Positions 1 through 8,766 are shown, counted from the first letter of the stretch. The stretch is 64,000 nucleotides of DNA from an uncultured SAR86 cluster bacterium (GCA_902635045.1 CACPMT010000002.1:47993-111992); one strand, 5' to 3'. Made by a program: numbers and translations. The notes: generated from the letters alone by a model not told the origin.

Positions 1-1
1 A

Positions 2-511
2 CCTTTCGTTCGTTATATCAGAGAAACAAATAGACTGAACTGTAAGATAATAAATATGTCATCAGTATCTGGGCTGATAGGAAATTTTGGTCAAACTAAT
101 TATGGTGCAGCAAAAGCAGGAATTGCTGGGTTTTCAAGATCACTTTCAATGGAAATGGCTAAATATAAATGTTCTGTTAATACAATTTCTCCTGGAGCTG
201 CAACTAGACTAACTATAGATTTAATGAAAGCAGCTGGTAGAGAGGTAGATGAAAATGACTGGAAGCAGGGTCCACAACAAATTGCTCCAGTGATTGCCTG
301 GCTTAGCTCAGATGAAGCTAATGAAATCACCAACCAAATTTTTCACGTATCACAAGGGAATGTAGGTATTATGCAACAGCCAGCTGTCATTAAGTCTTTC
401 AAAAGTGATGACATTTGGGATCTAGATAAACTCAGTATGATAATTCCAGATTTAGTGGATGCAAAGAAAATGCATGACGAAGAAGTAGAAAAAAAAGGTG
501 AGCCTAGTTAG
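2..511 (+). CDS. Short-chain dehydrogenase/reductase, 5'-truncated by window edge
   Basis: This is the C-terminal part of an SDR-family NAD(P)-dependent oxidoreductase. The frame is open to the first base, and the ATG at 56 lies inside the fold, so the true start is outside the window. The strand KIINMSSVSG carries the catalytic Ser, and NYGAAKAGIAGFSRS carries the Tyr-x3-Lys pair, 13 residues after the second Ser as usual. A short PGAA stretch follows, as in the SDR C-terminal half. The tail after WLSSDEANEITNQ is longer than in FabG and resembles multifunctional-protein type SDRs acting on acyl-CoA or hydroxy-steroid substrates. The substrate cannot be told from this fragment. It converges on the HD-domain gene with a 4-bp overlap of stop regions. 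Confidence 0.85.
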   Translation, partial: PFVRYIRETNRLNCKIINMSSVSGLIGNFGQTNYGAAKAGIAGFSRSLSMEMAKYKCSVNTISPGAATRLTIDLMKAAGREVDENDWKQGPQQIAPVIAWLSSDEANEITNQIFHVSQGNVGIMQQPAVIKSFKSDDIWDLDKLSMIIPDLVDAKKMHDEEVEKKGEPS

Positions 512-1080
512 GCTTCTGATTTATAAATAGACTTTTTAGTTTGCGACAGAACGTTCTTTAACATTGGCATGAAAGTTTCAATTGGTAAAGTATCGTAATC
601 TGGATCAAAAGAATTTTGATCGTAACGTGCACAAAACTCGACGCAGTCTTTCCAATGCTCACTGTCTTTGTATTTATCTCTCATGTGTCTATCAAGACCT
701 AAAAAATGAAAAAAATAATATCCTTGAAAAATTCCGTGATGTTTTAATATCCAAAAATTCTTTTCAGAAATATAAGGTTCCAATAAAGTAGCTGCAAAGT
801 CAGCGTGATTTGCTGGGGCTAAAATATCTCCAATATCATGAAGAAGAGCACACACAACGTATTCCTCGTCTCGACCATCTCTATAAGCTCTTGTAGCGGT
901 TTGCAAGCAATGAGTATATCTATCTACCGCAAATCCGCCATTATCACCTTTAAGCATATCTAAATGCTGAATAATTCTTTCTGGAAGATTTACAGCATGT
1001 TCCATTGCAGCCTCAGCAATAGGAATATAATCCTCTGCTGTTCCATTGGTCATTTCTCTAAACTTTGCTACTTTAGTCAT
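508..1080 (-). CDS. HD-domain protein resembling PhnZ/MIOX-type diiron oxygenases
   Basis: A 190-residue HD-superfamily protein. Visible metal-ligand candidates are His57 (RYTHCLQTATRA), His81-Asp82 (LLHDIGD), His92, His114/115 (LKHHGIFQGYY) and Asp154 (CARYDQ). The order H...HD...H...H...D, the H-C-L-Q-T/C-A motif and the length match mixed-valent diiron HD oxygenases (PhnZ, which cleaves 2-amino-1-hydroxyethylphosphonate; TmpB; myo-inositol oxygenase) better than HD phosphohydrolases. That family link is inference from motifs. No phosphonate genes are visible nearby, so the substrate is unknown. The gene stands alone between a convergent SDR and, 12 bp upstream on the same strand, a small membrane protein. 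Confidence 0.7.
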   Translation of the reverse strand: MTKVAKFREMTNGTAEDYIPIAEAAMEHAVNLPERIIQHLDMLKGDNGGFAVDRYTHCLQTATRAYRDGRDEEYVVCALLHDIGDILAPANHADFAATLLEPYISEKNFWILKHHGIFQGYYFFHFLGLDRHMRDKYKDSEHWKDCVEFCARYDQNSFDPDYDTLPIETFMPMLKNVLSQTKKSIYKSEA

Positions 1081-1092
1081 ATCTTTATTTTA

Positions 1093-1539
1093 TTATACTT
1101 TTTTTAAAAAATAACCAAAAAAATACCCTCCCGCAAATCCTGCCATGATGTGCAGTAAAGTTCCTATTGAAGTTCTATTTCCAGCAATTATTTGTGTTTC
1201 AAATAAAAGAGCAACAGTTAAAACTAAAATCAAAGCAATACACGTAGATCCAGCAATTGCATACGAAAAAGGTTCTGAGATTAATTTAACATTAAAATAT
1301 TTTCGAATTACAAAAGTTATTAAAAACGCAATAAAAAATCCCACCAAAAATAATAAGAATAGCGTCACTCCTAAATTGAACCAATCATGAATTAGACTAG
1401 CTATGAATAAATTTAAGGTCGTAGGCATGTCAATACTAGTCAACCAAATTGTATAACTTGCGGTTGTTATTGGCACACTCAAAAAAGAAGTGATAATTGC
1501 AGCAAATAATAATAAGGACGTAATTCTTATAAATCTCAT
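1093..1539 (-). CDS. Small four-helix membrane protein, unknown function
   Basis: A 148-residue hydrophobic protein that I do not recognise. It has four apparent membrane segments: about residues 5-27, 50-76, 90-112 and 126-145. The last is Gly-rich (MAGFAGGYFFGYF) and ends in KKV. Its ATG lies one base after the stop of the PQQ-type sugar dehydrogenase gene, so the two are almost certainly co-transcribed. It could be a membrane partner of that secreted enzyme, but nothing in the sequence proves this. Confidence 0.6.
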   Translation of the reverse strand: MRFIRITSLLLFAAIITSFLSVPITTASYTIWLTSIDMPTTLNLFIASLIHDWFNLGVTLFLLFLVGFFIAFLITFVIRKYFNVKLISEPFSYAIAGSTCIALILVLTVALLFETQIIAGNRTSIGTLLHIMAGFAGGYFFGYFLKKV

Positions 1540-1540
1540 G

Positions 1541-2644
1541 CTATATTTTTTTTACTTTAATTAACTGACCGTTTTTTTTATCAGTTATTATCATTAATTC
1601 TCCATTAGCTAAAGTTATGATGTTTCTAATCCTCTTGCCAATTTCTTCAAATAAAATTTCTTCGCTTATAACTTCATTTTTTTCATTCAACTCTAATAAT
1701 CTCACATCTTGATAAACCAAATTGGATATAAAAATTTTATCCTTCCACTCTGGAAAAAGATCTTTTTCATAAATTGTCATGCCAGATGGCGCGATTGAGG
1801 GTGTCCAATAGTAAATAGGTTGTTCCATTCCTTCTTTTTCCTTAAACGGTGAAATCAAAGCGCCAGAATAATCAATGCCATGAGTTATTGCAGGCCATCC
1901 ATAATTTAAGCCCGGTTTAAGAATATTTAATTCATCTCCTCCTCTTGGACCATGTTCATTTTCATAAACTATGCCATCTTTATCTTGAAAAATACCTTGA
2001 GGATTTCTGATTCCATAGCTCCAAATTTCAGGTAGTGCGCCCGGTACATTTAAGAAAGGATTATCTTCAGGAATGGATCCATCATCATTTATCCTCAATA
2101 CTTTTCCAAAGTGATTATCTAAAAACTGTGCAGATTCTCTAAAATCAAATCCATCGCCACTGGTTATCATCAGAGTTCCATCATTAATAAAAAAAAGTTT
2201 TGCTCCGAAATGAGCAGGAGCGTTTCTATTGGCTTTTGCTTGAAAGATATTTTCTTTTTCAGTTAATTTAAAATTTTCAATTTTAGCTCTATCCACAAAC
2301 AATGTATTTAGTTTCTTTTTTTCATCGATATATGCAGAGTATGAAAAATAAATCCAACCATTATTTTCATAATCTGGGTGCAAAACAATATCTGAAAGGC
2401 CCCCTTGCCCTCTAAATAAAACTTCTGGTACGTTTGAAATTTCAGTTATTTTAGAGCCATTTTTTGAGATCAATTTTAAATTACCAGGCAGTTCCGTAAG
2501 AAGAAATTCTCCACTCGACAGCTCTACCAAACTCCAAGGATGATCCAAACCGTCTACAAGAACTTCTAAGTCATAATTTTTCTCACCTAAAATGTTAATA
2601 GACAGAGTAAAAATTGGAATAAAAAATATTTTAAAAAAATTCAT
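1541..2644 (-). CDS. Secreted PQQ-dependent aldose sugar dehydrogenase (YliI/Asd family)
   Basis: A 367-residue protein of the soluble glucose/sorbosone dehydrogenase six-bladed propeller family. These periplasmic enzymes oxidise aldoses with bound PQQ and Ca. Family signatures are easy to read: LVELSSGEFLLTELPG near the N-terminus, ITSGDGFDFRE followed by DNHFGKVLRINDDG, EIWSYGIRNPQG, ENEHGPRGGDELN and GLNYGWPAITHG. The first ~20 residues (MNFFKIFFIPIFTLSINILG) form a signal peptide, implying export. A four-helix membrane protein follows after one base. No pqq genes are present in the window, so cofactor supply cannot be judged. Confidence 0.88.
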   Translation of the reverse strand: MNFFKIFFIPIFTLSINILGEKNYDLEVLVDGLDHPWSLVELSSGEFLLTELPGNLKLISKNGSKITEISNVPEVLFRGQGGLSDIVLHPDYENNGWIYFSYSAYIDEKKKLNTLFVDRAKIENFKLTEKENIFQAKANRNAPAHFGAKLFFINDGTLMITSGDGFDFRESAQFLDNHFGKVLRINDDGSIPEDNPFLNVPGALPEIWSYGIRNPQGIFQDKDGIVYENEHGPRGGDELNILKPGLNYGWPAITHGIDYSGALISPFKEKEGMEQPIYYWTPSIAPSGMTIYEKDLFPEWKDKIFISNLVYQDVRLLELNEKNEVISEEILFEEIGKRIRNIITLANGELMIITDKKNGQLIKVKKI

Positions 2645-2660
2645 ACAATCATTTTAATTA

Positions 2661-2684
2661 AAAATTTATAAAAATATAAATTTT
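2661..2684 (-). terminator. AT-only hairpin after holB, possible terminator
   Basis: A perfect 10-bp inverted repeat (arms 2661-2670 and 2675-2684, 4-base loop) lies in the 45-bp gap between the holB stop and the next minus-strand start. On the minus strand it is followed by a T-rich run. The stem has no G-C pair, so it would be weak; the position after the fab-tmk-holB run is the main argument. Confidence 0.35.
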
Positions 2685-2689
2685 TTGGT

Positions 2690-3667
2690 TTAGAAAGAAG
2701 ACAAAAAAGCTTTAATTTGAATTTTGTTATTTAAATTTACACCCTTTACGAGTCCATCAATTAAAGTATTAAGTTCATTTGACATTTCAAATAATTCTAA
2801 GAGGCTTTTTGAATTAGCAAGGTAAGTAATATTTTCTTCAAACAAAAGGTTTTTTAATTCGATTTGATTAGTTTTTAAAAAAATTGAATTTCTTATAATT
2901 TTTGAAAACCAATTTAACTTTTTTAGTAAATTTGAATCATCCCATTTGGAAGCTATTTTTTCTATATCTTTTGATGAATTACATTTTACTAAATCAGACG
3001 AAAAATCTTCTATTTCTTGTCTTGCTTGTTTAATTAAGTCTGAACTTAAATCAGTAAGATTAATATCTTCTAAAAAATTTAATTCTTGAGCATCTACTTT
3101 GATATTAATAGATTTCAACCAATTTAATATTTCTTTCTTTGCTGGAGAATGAATTGATACATGATTAAGTCTGCTAAGAAGAGTTGGTTGAAGAAGATAA
3201 GGCTTTGAAGAAGTCAAAAAAATATATGTATTTTTTGAAGGCTCTTCTAAAGTTTTTAGTAAAAAATTTTGAGACTCTGCATTCATATTTTCAGCAGAAC
3301 TAATATGTATTATCTTTGATTTACTTATTAGTGGCGTTTCATGCAGGAAATTGAGAATACCTTTATTTTCTCTATCTTTTCCATTTCCTCTTAGTTGAGA
3401 GATTTTTATAACTTTATTCTCATCCTCTGGTTGAATAAATTTAAAATCAGGATGTGTTCTTGACTGAAAAGAGTTACACGACACACATTTTCCACAATGA
3501 TTAAAAAGTTCAGAGGAGTTGAGACATAAAAGAGATTTAGATAACTCTAAAGAAAAATAAGATTTTCCAATACCTGATTTACCAGAAAATAATTGAGAGT
3601 GCGCTAACTTATCAGTATAAAAATAATCTAAATATTTTTTTAACCAGGGATACTTAATATTAACCAC
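2690..3667 (-). CDS. holB: DNA polymerase III subunit delta'
   Basis: A clamp-loader subunit of the replicative polymerase, 325 residues, AAA+ fold. The P-loop GKSGIGKSY is at about residues 28-36. It is followed by a four-cysteine zinc module (C at about 48, 58, 61 and 64: LFNHCGKCVSCN), as in DnaX/HolB proteins. KTLEEPSKNTYIFLTS is the conserved region before sensor 1. The usual SRC motif reads SRL, as in many delta' subunits, which do not hydrolyse ATP. The start codon is GTG and overlaps the end of tmk by 8 bp, giving likely translational coupling at the end of the rpmF-fab-mltG-tmk run. Confidence 0.92.
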   Translation of the reverse strand: MVNIKYPWLKKYLDYFYTDKLAHSQLFSGKSGIGKSYFSLELSKSLLCLNSSELFNHCGKCVSCNSFQSRTHPDFKFIQPEDENKVIKISQLRGNGKDRENKGILNFLHETPLISKSKIIHISSAENMNAESQNFLLKTLEEPSKNTYIFLTSSKPYLLQPTLLSRLNHVSIHSPAKKEILNWLKSINIKVDAQELNFLEDINLTDLSSDLIKQARQEIEDFSSDLVKCNSSKDIEKIASKWDDSNLLKKLNWFSKIIRNSIFLKTNQIELKNLLFEENITYLANSKSLLELFEMSNELNTLIDGLVKGVNLNNKIQIKAFLSSF

Positions 3668-4268
3668 TTATTCTGCTCTTTATTAAATTGACAGCCTTTT
3701 TAAATAATTCTTCTTCTGAAATTGAAGAATCAAATAAAACTATTCTTGCGCTATCATTTTTTGCTAAATCTAAATAAGATCTTCGAACATTTTCATGGAA
3801 ATTTAAATCTTCTTTTTCAAATCTATCTAATTTATTTCTTTTTCTAGCTCTGCTCAATCCAATTTGAACAGGCACATCTAACAAAATTGTTAAATCTGGA
3901 ATTGGAAAGTCTAACGCCTTAAACATTTTTTTGATGATTTTTTTATCAAGATTCCTGCCGCTTCCTTGATAAGCGAGGGTTGAATCTAAATATCTATCAC
4001 AAAAAATTAATTTATTTTTTTGAAGGTTTGGTCGTATTATTTTTTGAACATGTTCTGCTCTATCTGCCAAAAGAAGCAATAATTCTGATGTTGGGTCAAA
4101 AGAATATTTGGGATTTAATAAAATTTTTCTAATCTCTTTTCCTAAATCGGTTCCACCTGGCTCTTTTGAAAAAAAGGCTTCTAGCTTGCTGCTTTTAAAA
4201 TATTTTTTTAATTGCGCTATCAAAGATGATTTGCCTGAGCCTTCTATACCTTCAAAAGTAATAAACAT
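3660..4268 (-). CDS. tmk: Thymidylate kinase
   Basis: This enzyme phosphorylates dTMP to dTDP with ATP. It has 202 residues, close to the usual ~210. The P-loop EGIEGSGKSSL is at residues 6-16; the DRY motif (FCDRYLDSTLAYQGSGR) binds nucleotide and the lid region follows (LSRARKRNKLDRFE). It sits between mltG (2-bp gap) and holB (8-bp overlap), the standard gammaproteobacterial order. Confidence 0.95.
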   Translation of the reverse strand: MFITFEGIEGSGKSSLIAQLKKYFKSSKLEAFFSKEPGGTDLGKEIRKILLNPKYSFDPTSELLLLLADRAEHVQKIIRPNLQKNKLIFCDRYLDSTLAYQGSGRNLDKKIIKKMFKALDFPIPDLTILLDVPVQIGLSRARKRNKLDRFEKEDLNFHENVRRSYLDLAKNDSARIVLFDSSISEEELFKKAVNLIKSRISG

Positions 4269-4270
4269 TA

Positions 4271-5191
4271 TTAGTTAAGTTGATATTTTTTTATTGCTTC
4301 GACATGTTCAGAATAACTTTTTGAAAATTGGTGAGCGCATTTACCCTTGCTCACAAAATATAGATATTCACTATGCGTGGGATTTGCTGCAGCAATCAGA
4401 GACGATTTAGATGGTGTTGAAATAGGTTTAGGGGGCAATCCATAGTTAGTGTAACTGTTGAAAGGCGTACTTTTTCTAAGATCATTTTTAGTCAAATTAC
4501 CATTAAAATTTTCAATACCATAAATAACTGTTGAGTCTATTTGTAATTTCATTCCTTTCTCTAGTCTATTATAAATAATCCCTGATATTAAGCTTCTCTC
4601 ATTGGGGCACGATTCTTTTTCTAGGATAGACGCAATCGTAATTAAATCGTAAACATCTTTGACTATGTTATTTTCTTTAATTTTTTCAAATTGTTCTGTA
4701 GCTATTAACAATTGAGTATTAAAAGCTTCGTTTAATAATTCATTTATATTTTCACCCAATTCAAAATAATAAGTATTTGGATGAAACATTCCTTCTAGTT
4801 CACATTCTTCAAGGCCCTTATAAATACAAAAAGAATTTTGTTCTTTATCAGATAAAAATTGTGACAATATTGAGCCCTCCGGAATATAGAAAGATCTATA
4901 ATAAATTTTTCCTTTTGCTAAATTCATAGAAAAAGAAAACAAATCAGAACCTTTATCTATTAAATACTCCCCTTTTCTTAAAGATTTATCTGCTCCTGAA
5001 GTATAAAAATAAAAATCAATAAGAAATGGAATGGTAATCTTCAGATCATCTAACCTATTTTTTATTATGCTGAAGGATTCACCATCTTTAATTAAAAAAA
5101 TGTGATTTTGAGCAACATTAAAGTTTTTGTTTGTTAAAAAAAGAAAAGCTGAAAAAAAATAGATAAAGAAAAAAAATATTAATGAACGCAC
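4271..5191 (-). CDS. mltG: Endolytic murein transglycosylase MltG (YceG)
   Basis: An inner-membrane lytic transglycosylase that cuts nascent glycan strands. It has 306 residues, with one N-terminal membrane anchor (about residues 2-20) and a periplasmic domain. The YceG signature is clear: ASILEKESCPNERSLISGIIYNRL, with the catalytic Glu in ILEKE, then MKLQIDSTVIYGI and PFNSYTNYGLPPKPISTP. The start codon is GTG, directly after the fabF stop with no gap. In E. coli pabC lies between fabF and mltG; here it is absent. Confidence 0.93.
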   Translation of the reverse strand: MRSLIFFFFIYFFSAFLFLTNKNFNVAQNHIFLIKDGESFSIIKNRLDDLKITIPFLIDFYFYTSGADKSLRKGEYLIDKGSDLFSFSMNLAKGKIYYRSFYIPEGSILSQFLSDKEQNSFCIYKGLEECELEGMFHPNTYYFELGENINELLNEAFNTQLLIATEQFEKIKENNIVKDVYDLITIASILEKESCPNERSLISGIIYNRLEKGMKLQIDSTVIYGIENFNGNLTKNDLRKSTPFNSYTNYGLPPKPISTPSKSSLIAAANPTHSEYLYFVSKGKCAHQFSKSYSEHVEAIKKYQLN

Positions 5192-6433
5192 TTAACAGTA
5201 TTCACTAAAAATTAACGATACATTTGTGCCGCCAAAACCAAAAGTATTATTCATTACTGATTTTATATTCCTTTCTTCAGATTGATTAGCAACTAAATGT
5301 AGATTTGCCTCATTATCTGGAGAATTTAAATTTATTGTTGGTGGGACGATATTATTATTGATAGAGCAAATGCTAAATATAGATTCAATTGCACCAGCGG
5401 CTCCTAACAAATGACCAGTCATAGATTTTGTAGAACTAACTAAAATAGAGTCAGCACTATTTTTGAAAACTTCTTTAATTGCCATTGATTCAACAACATC
5501 TCCGAGGGGTGTAGATGTTCCATGGGCATTGATGTGCTCGATATCTGATATGTCAAGCTGGCTATCTTTTAAAGCATTTGTCATTGCAAGCTTGGCTCCT
5601 ATTCCGTCTTCAGCAGGCGCAGTAATATGGTAAGCATCGTCACTTTGACCGAATCCAGTAACCTCAGCGTAGATTTTTGCTGATCTCTTCCTGGCAGCTT
5701 CTAATTCTTCAAGAATAAGAACACCTGCGCCTTCTCCAAGAACAAATCCATCTCTTCCTTTATCCCAAGGACGACTGGCTTCTTCAGGAGAATCATTCCT
5801 CGTTGACAATGCTTTAGCAGCATTAAATCCAGCCATCCCAAGAGGTGAGATAGCAGCCTCAGCTCCACCAGCAACCATAACGTCTGCATCTCCATAAGAG
5901 ATACTCCGAGCTGAATAGCCGATGCTGTGTCCTGCAGAAGAGCAAGCAGATACCATAGATAAATTTGGTCCTTTAAAGCCATATTTGATAGCTATGTTTC
6001 CTGATGCCATATTTATAATAGAACCAGGTACAAAAAATGGAGAAATTCTTCTAGGTCCCTTTTCTTTCAGAATAATGGCATTTTCTTCTATGGTAGAAAG
6101 TCCACCAATACCAGAACTAACTGATACTCCAATATTTTCTAATTCATAAGAATCTAAAAAACCAGAATCATTGATGGCCTCGATTGCAGCGGCTGTGCCA
6201 TATTGAATAAATAAATCAGTTCTTCTCGCTTCTTTTGGATCAATACAATCTAAATCTTCAAAACCCTTTACGGTAGCCGCAAATTTAGTAAGAAAATTTT
6301 CAGTATCAAAATTTGAAATTAATACAGCTCCGCTCTTACCCTCAATCGCATTTTGCCATGATGTTTTCGCAGAATTTCCTAAAGGACTAATAAGTCCTAG
6401 GCCAGTGACAACGACTCGCCTTTTTTGATCCAT
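5192..6433 (-). CDS. fabF: 3-oxoacyl-[ACP] synthase II
   Basis: A condensing enzyme of fatty-acid elongation (beta-ketoacyl-ACP synthase II), 413 residues. The catalytic triad is visible: Cys164 in SACSSAGHSIG, the first His in AHGTSTPLGD and the second in MTGHLLGAAGA. The nucleophile elbow reads C-S-S rather than the more common C-A-T. GFGGTN near the C-terminus is the conserved oxyanion loop. The gene lies 7 bp downstream of acpP and abuts mltG. Confidence 0.95.
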   Translation of the reverse strand: MDQKRRVVVTGLGLISPLGNSAKTSWQNAIEGKSGAVLISNFDTENFLTKFAATVKGFEDLDCIDPKEARRTDLFIQYGTAAAIEAINDSGFLDSYELENIGVSVSSGIGGLSTIEENAIILKEKGPRRISPFFVPGSIINMASGNIAIKYGFKGPNLSMVSACSSAGHSIGYSARSISYGDADVMVAGGAEAAISPLGMAGFNAAKALSTRNDSPEEASRPWDKGRDGFVLGEGAGVLILEELEAARKRSAKIYAEVTGFGQSDDAYHITAPAEDGIGAKLAMTNALKDSQLDISDIEHINAHGTSTPLGDVVESMAIKEVFKNSADSILVSSTKSMTGHLLGAAGAIESIFSICSINNNIVPPTINLNSPDNEANLHLVANQSEERNIKSVMNNTFGFGGTNVSLIFSEYC

Positions 6434-6440
6434 TTAAGTT

Positions 6441-6674
6441 TTAAGATGCAGAATCAATATAATCTACTGCATCTTGAACAGTAGAAATTTTTTCAGCCTC
6501 TTCATCAGGGATTTCTATTTCGAATTCTTCTTCAAAAGCCATGACAAGTTCCACTGTATCCAAAGAGTCAGCTCCTAGATCATCAATAAATGATGCGCCG
6601 GTGGTTACTTCTTCCTCACCAACTCCAAGTTGTTCGCAAACAATTCTTTTTACTCTATCTTCAGTACTGCTCAT
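6441..6674 (-). CDS. acpP: Acyl carrier protein
   Basis: The acyl carrier of fatty-acid synthesis, 77 residues. Ser37 in [10 protein letters not shown] is the phosphopantetheine site. The rest is the expected acidic three-helix bundle ([19 protein letters not shown]). An in-frame ATG nine codons further upstream exists. I chose the ATG at 6674 because [17 protein letters not shown] aligns with the normal ACP N-terminus and GGAGAG sits at ribosome-binding distance just before it. It lies between fabG and fabF as in other gammaproteobacteria and probably has its own promoter. Confidence 0.96.
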   Translation of the reverse strand: MSSTEDRVKRIVCEQLGVGEEEVTTGASFIDDLGADSLDTVELVMAFEEEFEIEIPDEEAEKISTVQDAVDYIDSAS

Positions 6675-6700
6675 ATCAAACTCTCCATTAAAACTATGCA

Positions 6701-6706
6701 ATTATA
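6701..6706 (-). promoter_or_regulatory. Candidate -10 element for acpP
   Basis: A consensus TATAAT on the minus strand lies in the 67-bp fabG-acpP gap. It would start a transcript about 20 bases before the chosen acpP ATG and upstream of its GGAGAG site. No good -35 is visible. A 7-bp inverted repeat (CTAGAAA/TTTCTAG, about 6714-6734) lies just upstream and may end some fabG transcripts. acpP commonly has its own promoter in E. coli. Confidence 0.4.
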
Positions 6707-6741
6707 TACCAATCTAGAAAAAAATCTTTCTAGAAATTTTT

Positions 6742-7476
6742 TTACATAAATAAGCCACCATTTATGTGTACAGTTTGTCCAGTAATATAATTTGCCTCAT
6801 CTGAGGCTAAAAACTTAACAAGACTAGCAATTTCTTCAGGTTTTCCTAGTCTTTGTAAAGGGATCTCGCTTTTAACAACGCTAAGGTATTCTTGATCTAA
6901 ATCTTTCAACATATCTGTTTCAATAAAACCTGGTGCAACGCAATTAACGGTTATATTCTTACTTCCAACCTCTCTAGCTAAAGTTTTTGACATCGCCTCT
7001 ATACCAGCTTTGGCAGCTACATAGTTTGATTGTCCTTTATTACCAAGTGCAGCAGCAGCAGATGAAATATTGATAATCCTGCCCCATTTGTTCTTTAACA
7101 TACCTCTTAAAAAGTTTTTCATCAGTTTAAACTGACCTGTTAAATGAACGTTCAAAACTTCTGCCCAATCTTGCTCAGACATCCTTAACATAAGATTATC
7201 TCTAGCTATGCCTGCATTATTCACTAAAATATCTGGGCTTAAGCCCTCTTCTTTCATATTTTTAAAGAAGTTTTCAATAGAATTAGTGTTATTTAAATCT
7301 AATTCTAATGCGTGGCCAGAGATATTATTGTCGCTGAACTTTTTTTTAATCATTTCTATTCCATTTGATGATGTCGCAGTGCCAATCGGAATAAATTCGT
7401 CATTTAGAAAAAACTCAAGTATAGAATTGCCTATACCCCTCGAAGAACCAGTAACTAATACTTTTTTTTTGGACAC
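6742..7476 (-). CDS. fabG: 3-oxoacyl-[ACP] reductase
   Basis: An NADPH-dependent reductase of fatty-acid elongation, 244 residues, SDR fold. The nucleotide-binding motif TGSSRGIG is at residues 9-16 and NNAG at 86-89. The catalytic residues are Ser139, Tyr152 and Lys156 (NYVAAKAG). The tail ITGQTVHINGGLFM is typical. The start codon is GTG, one base after the rpmF stop. plsX, fabH and fabD, which normally separate rpmF from fabG, are missing here; fabD is at 19611. Confidence 0.95.
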   Translation of the reverse strand: MSKKKVLVTGSSRGIGNSILEFFLNDEFIPIGTATSSNGIEMIKKKFSDNNISGHALELDLNNTNSIENFFKNMKEEGLSPDILVNNAGIARDNLMLRMSEQDWAEVLNVHLTGQFKLMKNFLRGMLKNKWGRIINISSAAAALGNKGQSNYVAAKAGIEAMSKTLAREVGSKNITVNCVAPGFIETDMLKDLDQEYLSVVKSEIPLQRLGKPEEIASLVKFLASDEANYITGQTVHINGGLFM

Positions 7477-7477
7477 T

Positions 7478-7684
7478 TTACTCGGGAGACGCCTCAGTAT
7501 CTCTTTCTTTCACTTTTACTTCCATAACCTTTTTGCCTTTGTAAAAACCATCTTCAGTCATGTGGTGTCGTAAGTGTCTTTCTCCAGTAGTTTGATCGGT
7601 TGAAAGTGTAGGAGATTTAAGGGCATTATGAGATCTTCTTGCCCCTCTTCTCGATCTTGAAACTTTACTTTTTTGAACAGCCAT
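7478..7684 (-). CDS. rpmF: 50S ribosomal protein L32
   Basis: A 68-residue basic ribosomal protein. The N-terminus [20 protein letters not shown] is diagnostic of L32, and [14 protein letters not shown] follows. It is about ten residues longer than the E. coli protein because of an acidic tail (ERDTEASPE). It heads the fatty-acid/mltG/tmk/holB run and lies 18 bp after rluC, an arrangement common in gammaproteobacteria. Confidence 0.95.
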   Translation of the reverse strand: MAVQKSKVSRSRRGARRSHNALKSPTLSTDQTTGERHLRHHMTEDGFYKGKKVMEVKVKERDTEASPE

Positions 7685-7702
7685 AATAATTAGAAATGGA
7701 TT

Positions 7703-8647
7703 CTAGGTTAAAAATGAATTTGATTCACTATTTTTTATCATTTTTTTAAATTCTTTTGGATCTTTGGAGGATACTTTTAAATTTAAATCTTTAATTTCTA
7801 TAAGACTAGAATGCAAATACATTCTATTAAGGCCATGCCTTAAAAATTTTTTATCTTTTTCTTTGTTGCCATATTTTATATCTCCAACGATTGGGAAGTC
7901 GTTTGAAGAGGTATGCACTCTAATTTGATGCGTTCTTCCTGTTATTAAATTACATGATAATTTTGTAAAAAATTTACTTTTTTCAATAATTTGAAATTCT
8001 GTAATTGAATTCTTTCCATTTTCAGAAACCTTAACCATTTTTTCACCTGAAATAGTTATGTTTTTTTCTAACTTATTTTCTATAAATATTCGATCTTTAG
8101 GCCATTGTCCATGAACTAATGCAATATATTTTTTTTTAATTTTTCTTTCTCTTATTAACGAATTACAAGTTCTTAAAAATTTTTGTTTTTTTGATATTAA
8201 CTGACATCCAGATGTATTTTTATCTAACCTATGAACTAACTTGCAATTTCTGTATTCTTTTCCAAAGTTTCTTACAGCTTCTATAAGACCAATGGATATT
8301 CCGCTTCCACCATGAGAAGCAATCCCAAAGGGTTTATCAATAACAAGGCAGTTATTGTCTTCGAAGATAATGTTATTTTGTAATATTTTAATAAGGGATA
8401 TTGAGGGAACTTTATCAGACCTAATTGGCAAATTTAAAGGTGGAATTCTTATCAAATCATCTTTAGAAATTTTGTAGGATACCTTCTTCCTTAGGCTATT
8501 TACCCTGACTTCTCCTTTTCTAATTATTGAATAAATCTTTGATTTTGGAATGCCTTTAAGAAAATTCAAAAGAAAGTTATCCAATCTTTGTCCAGTATGA
8601 TCATTGTCAACAATTATCTTTTGAACTTTATTAGATTCTGTTTTCAT
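7703..8647 (-). CDS. rluC: 23S rRNA pseudouridine synthase, RluC type
   Basis: An RluA-family pseudouridine synthase, 314 residues. It has an N-terminal S4 RNA-binding domain (about 18-75: GQRLDNFLLNFL, then IRKGEVRVN) and a catalytic domain with Asp142 in VHRLDKNTSG and the RTHQIRVH motif. The position upstream of rpmF and divergent from rne is that of RluC, which modifies positions 955, 2504 and 2580 of 23S rRNA in E. coli. Specificity here rests on synteny. Confidence 0.9.
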   Translation of the reverse strand: MKTESNKVQKIIVDNDHTGQRLDNFLLNFLKGIPKSKIYSIIRKGEVRVNSLRKKVSYKISKDDLIRIPPLNLPIRSDKVPSISLIKILQNNIIFEDNNCLVIDKPFGIASHGGSGISIGLIEAVRNFGKEYRNCKLVHRLDKNTSGCQLISKKQKFLRTCNSLIRERKIKKKYIALVHGQWPKDRIFIENKLEKNITISGEKMVKVSENGKNSITEFQIIEKSKFFTKLSCNLITGRTHQIRVHTSSNDFPIVGDIKYGNKEKDKKFLRHGLNRMYLHSSLIEIKDLNLKVSSKDPKEFKKMIKNSESNSFLT

Positions 8648-8766
8648 AAAAAGATTTGATTCTATACCTTAAAGACATATAAAATAAGTTTTTCTAATTT
8701 GAATCGCAATATTAAGTAAGACGTGAAAAAGTTCATCTTAGATATTTTAAATTAATAAGCTTTAAA

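Noticed and set aside
5701..5982. 93-codon frame within fabF on the same strand
   Set aside because: Out-of-frame reading of fabF, whose catalytic motifs are intact.
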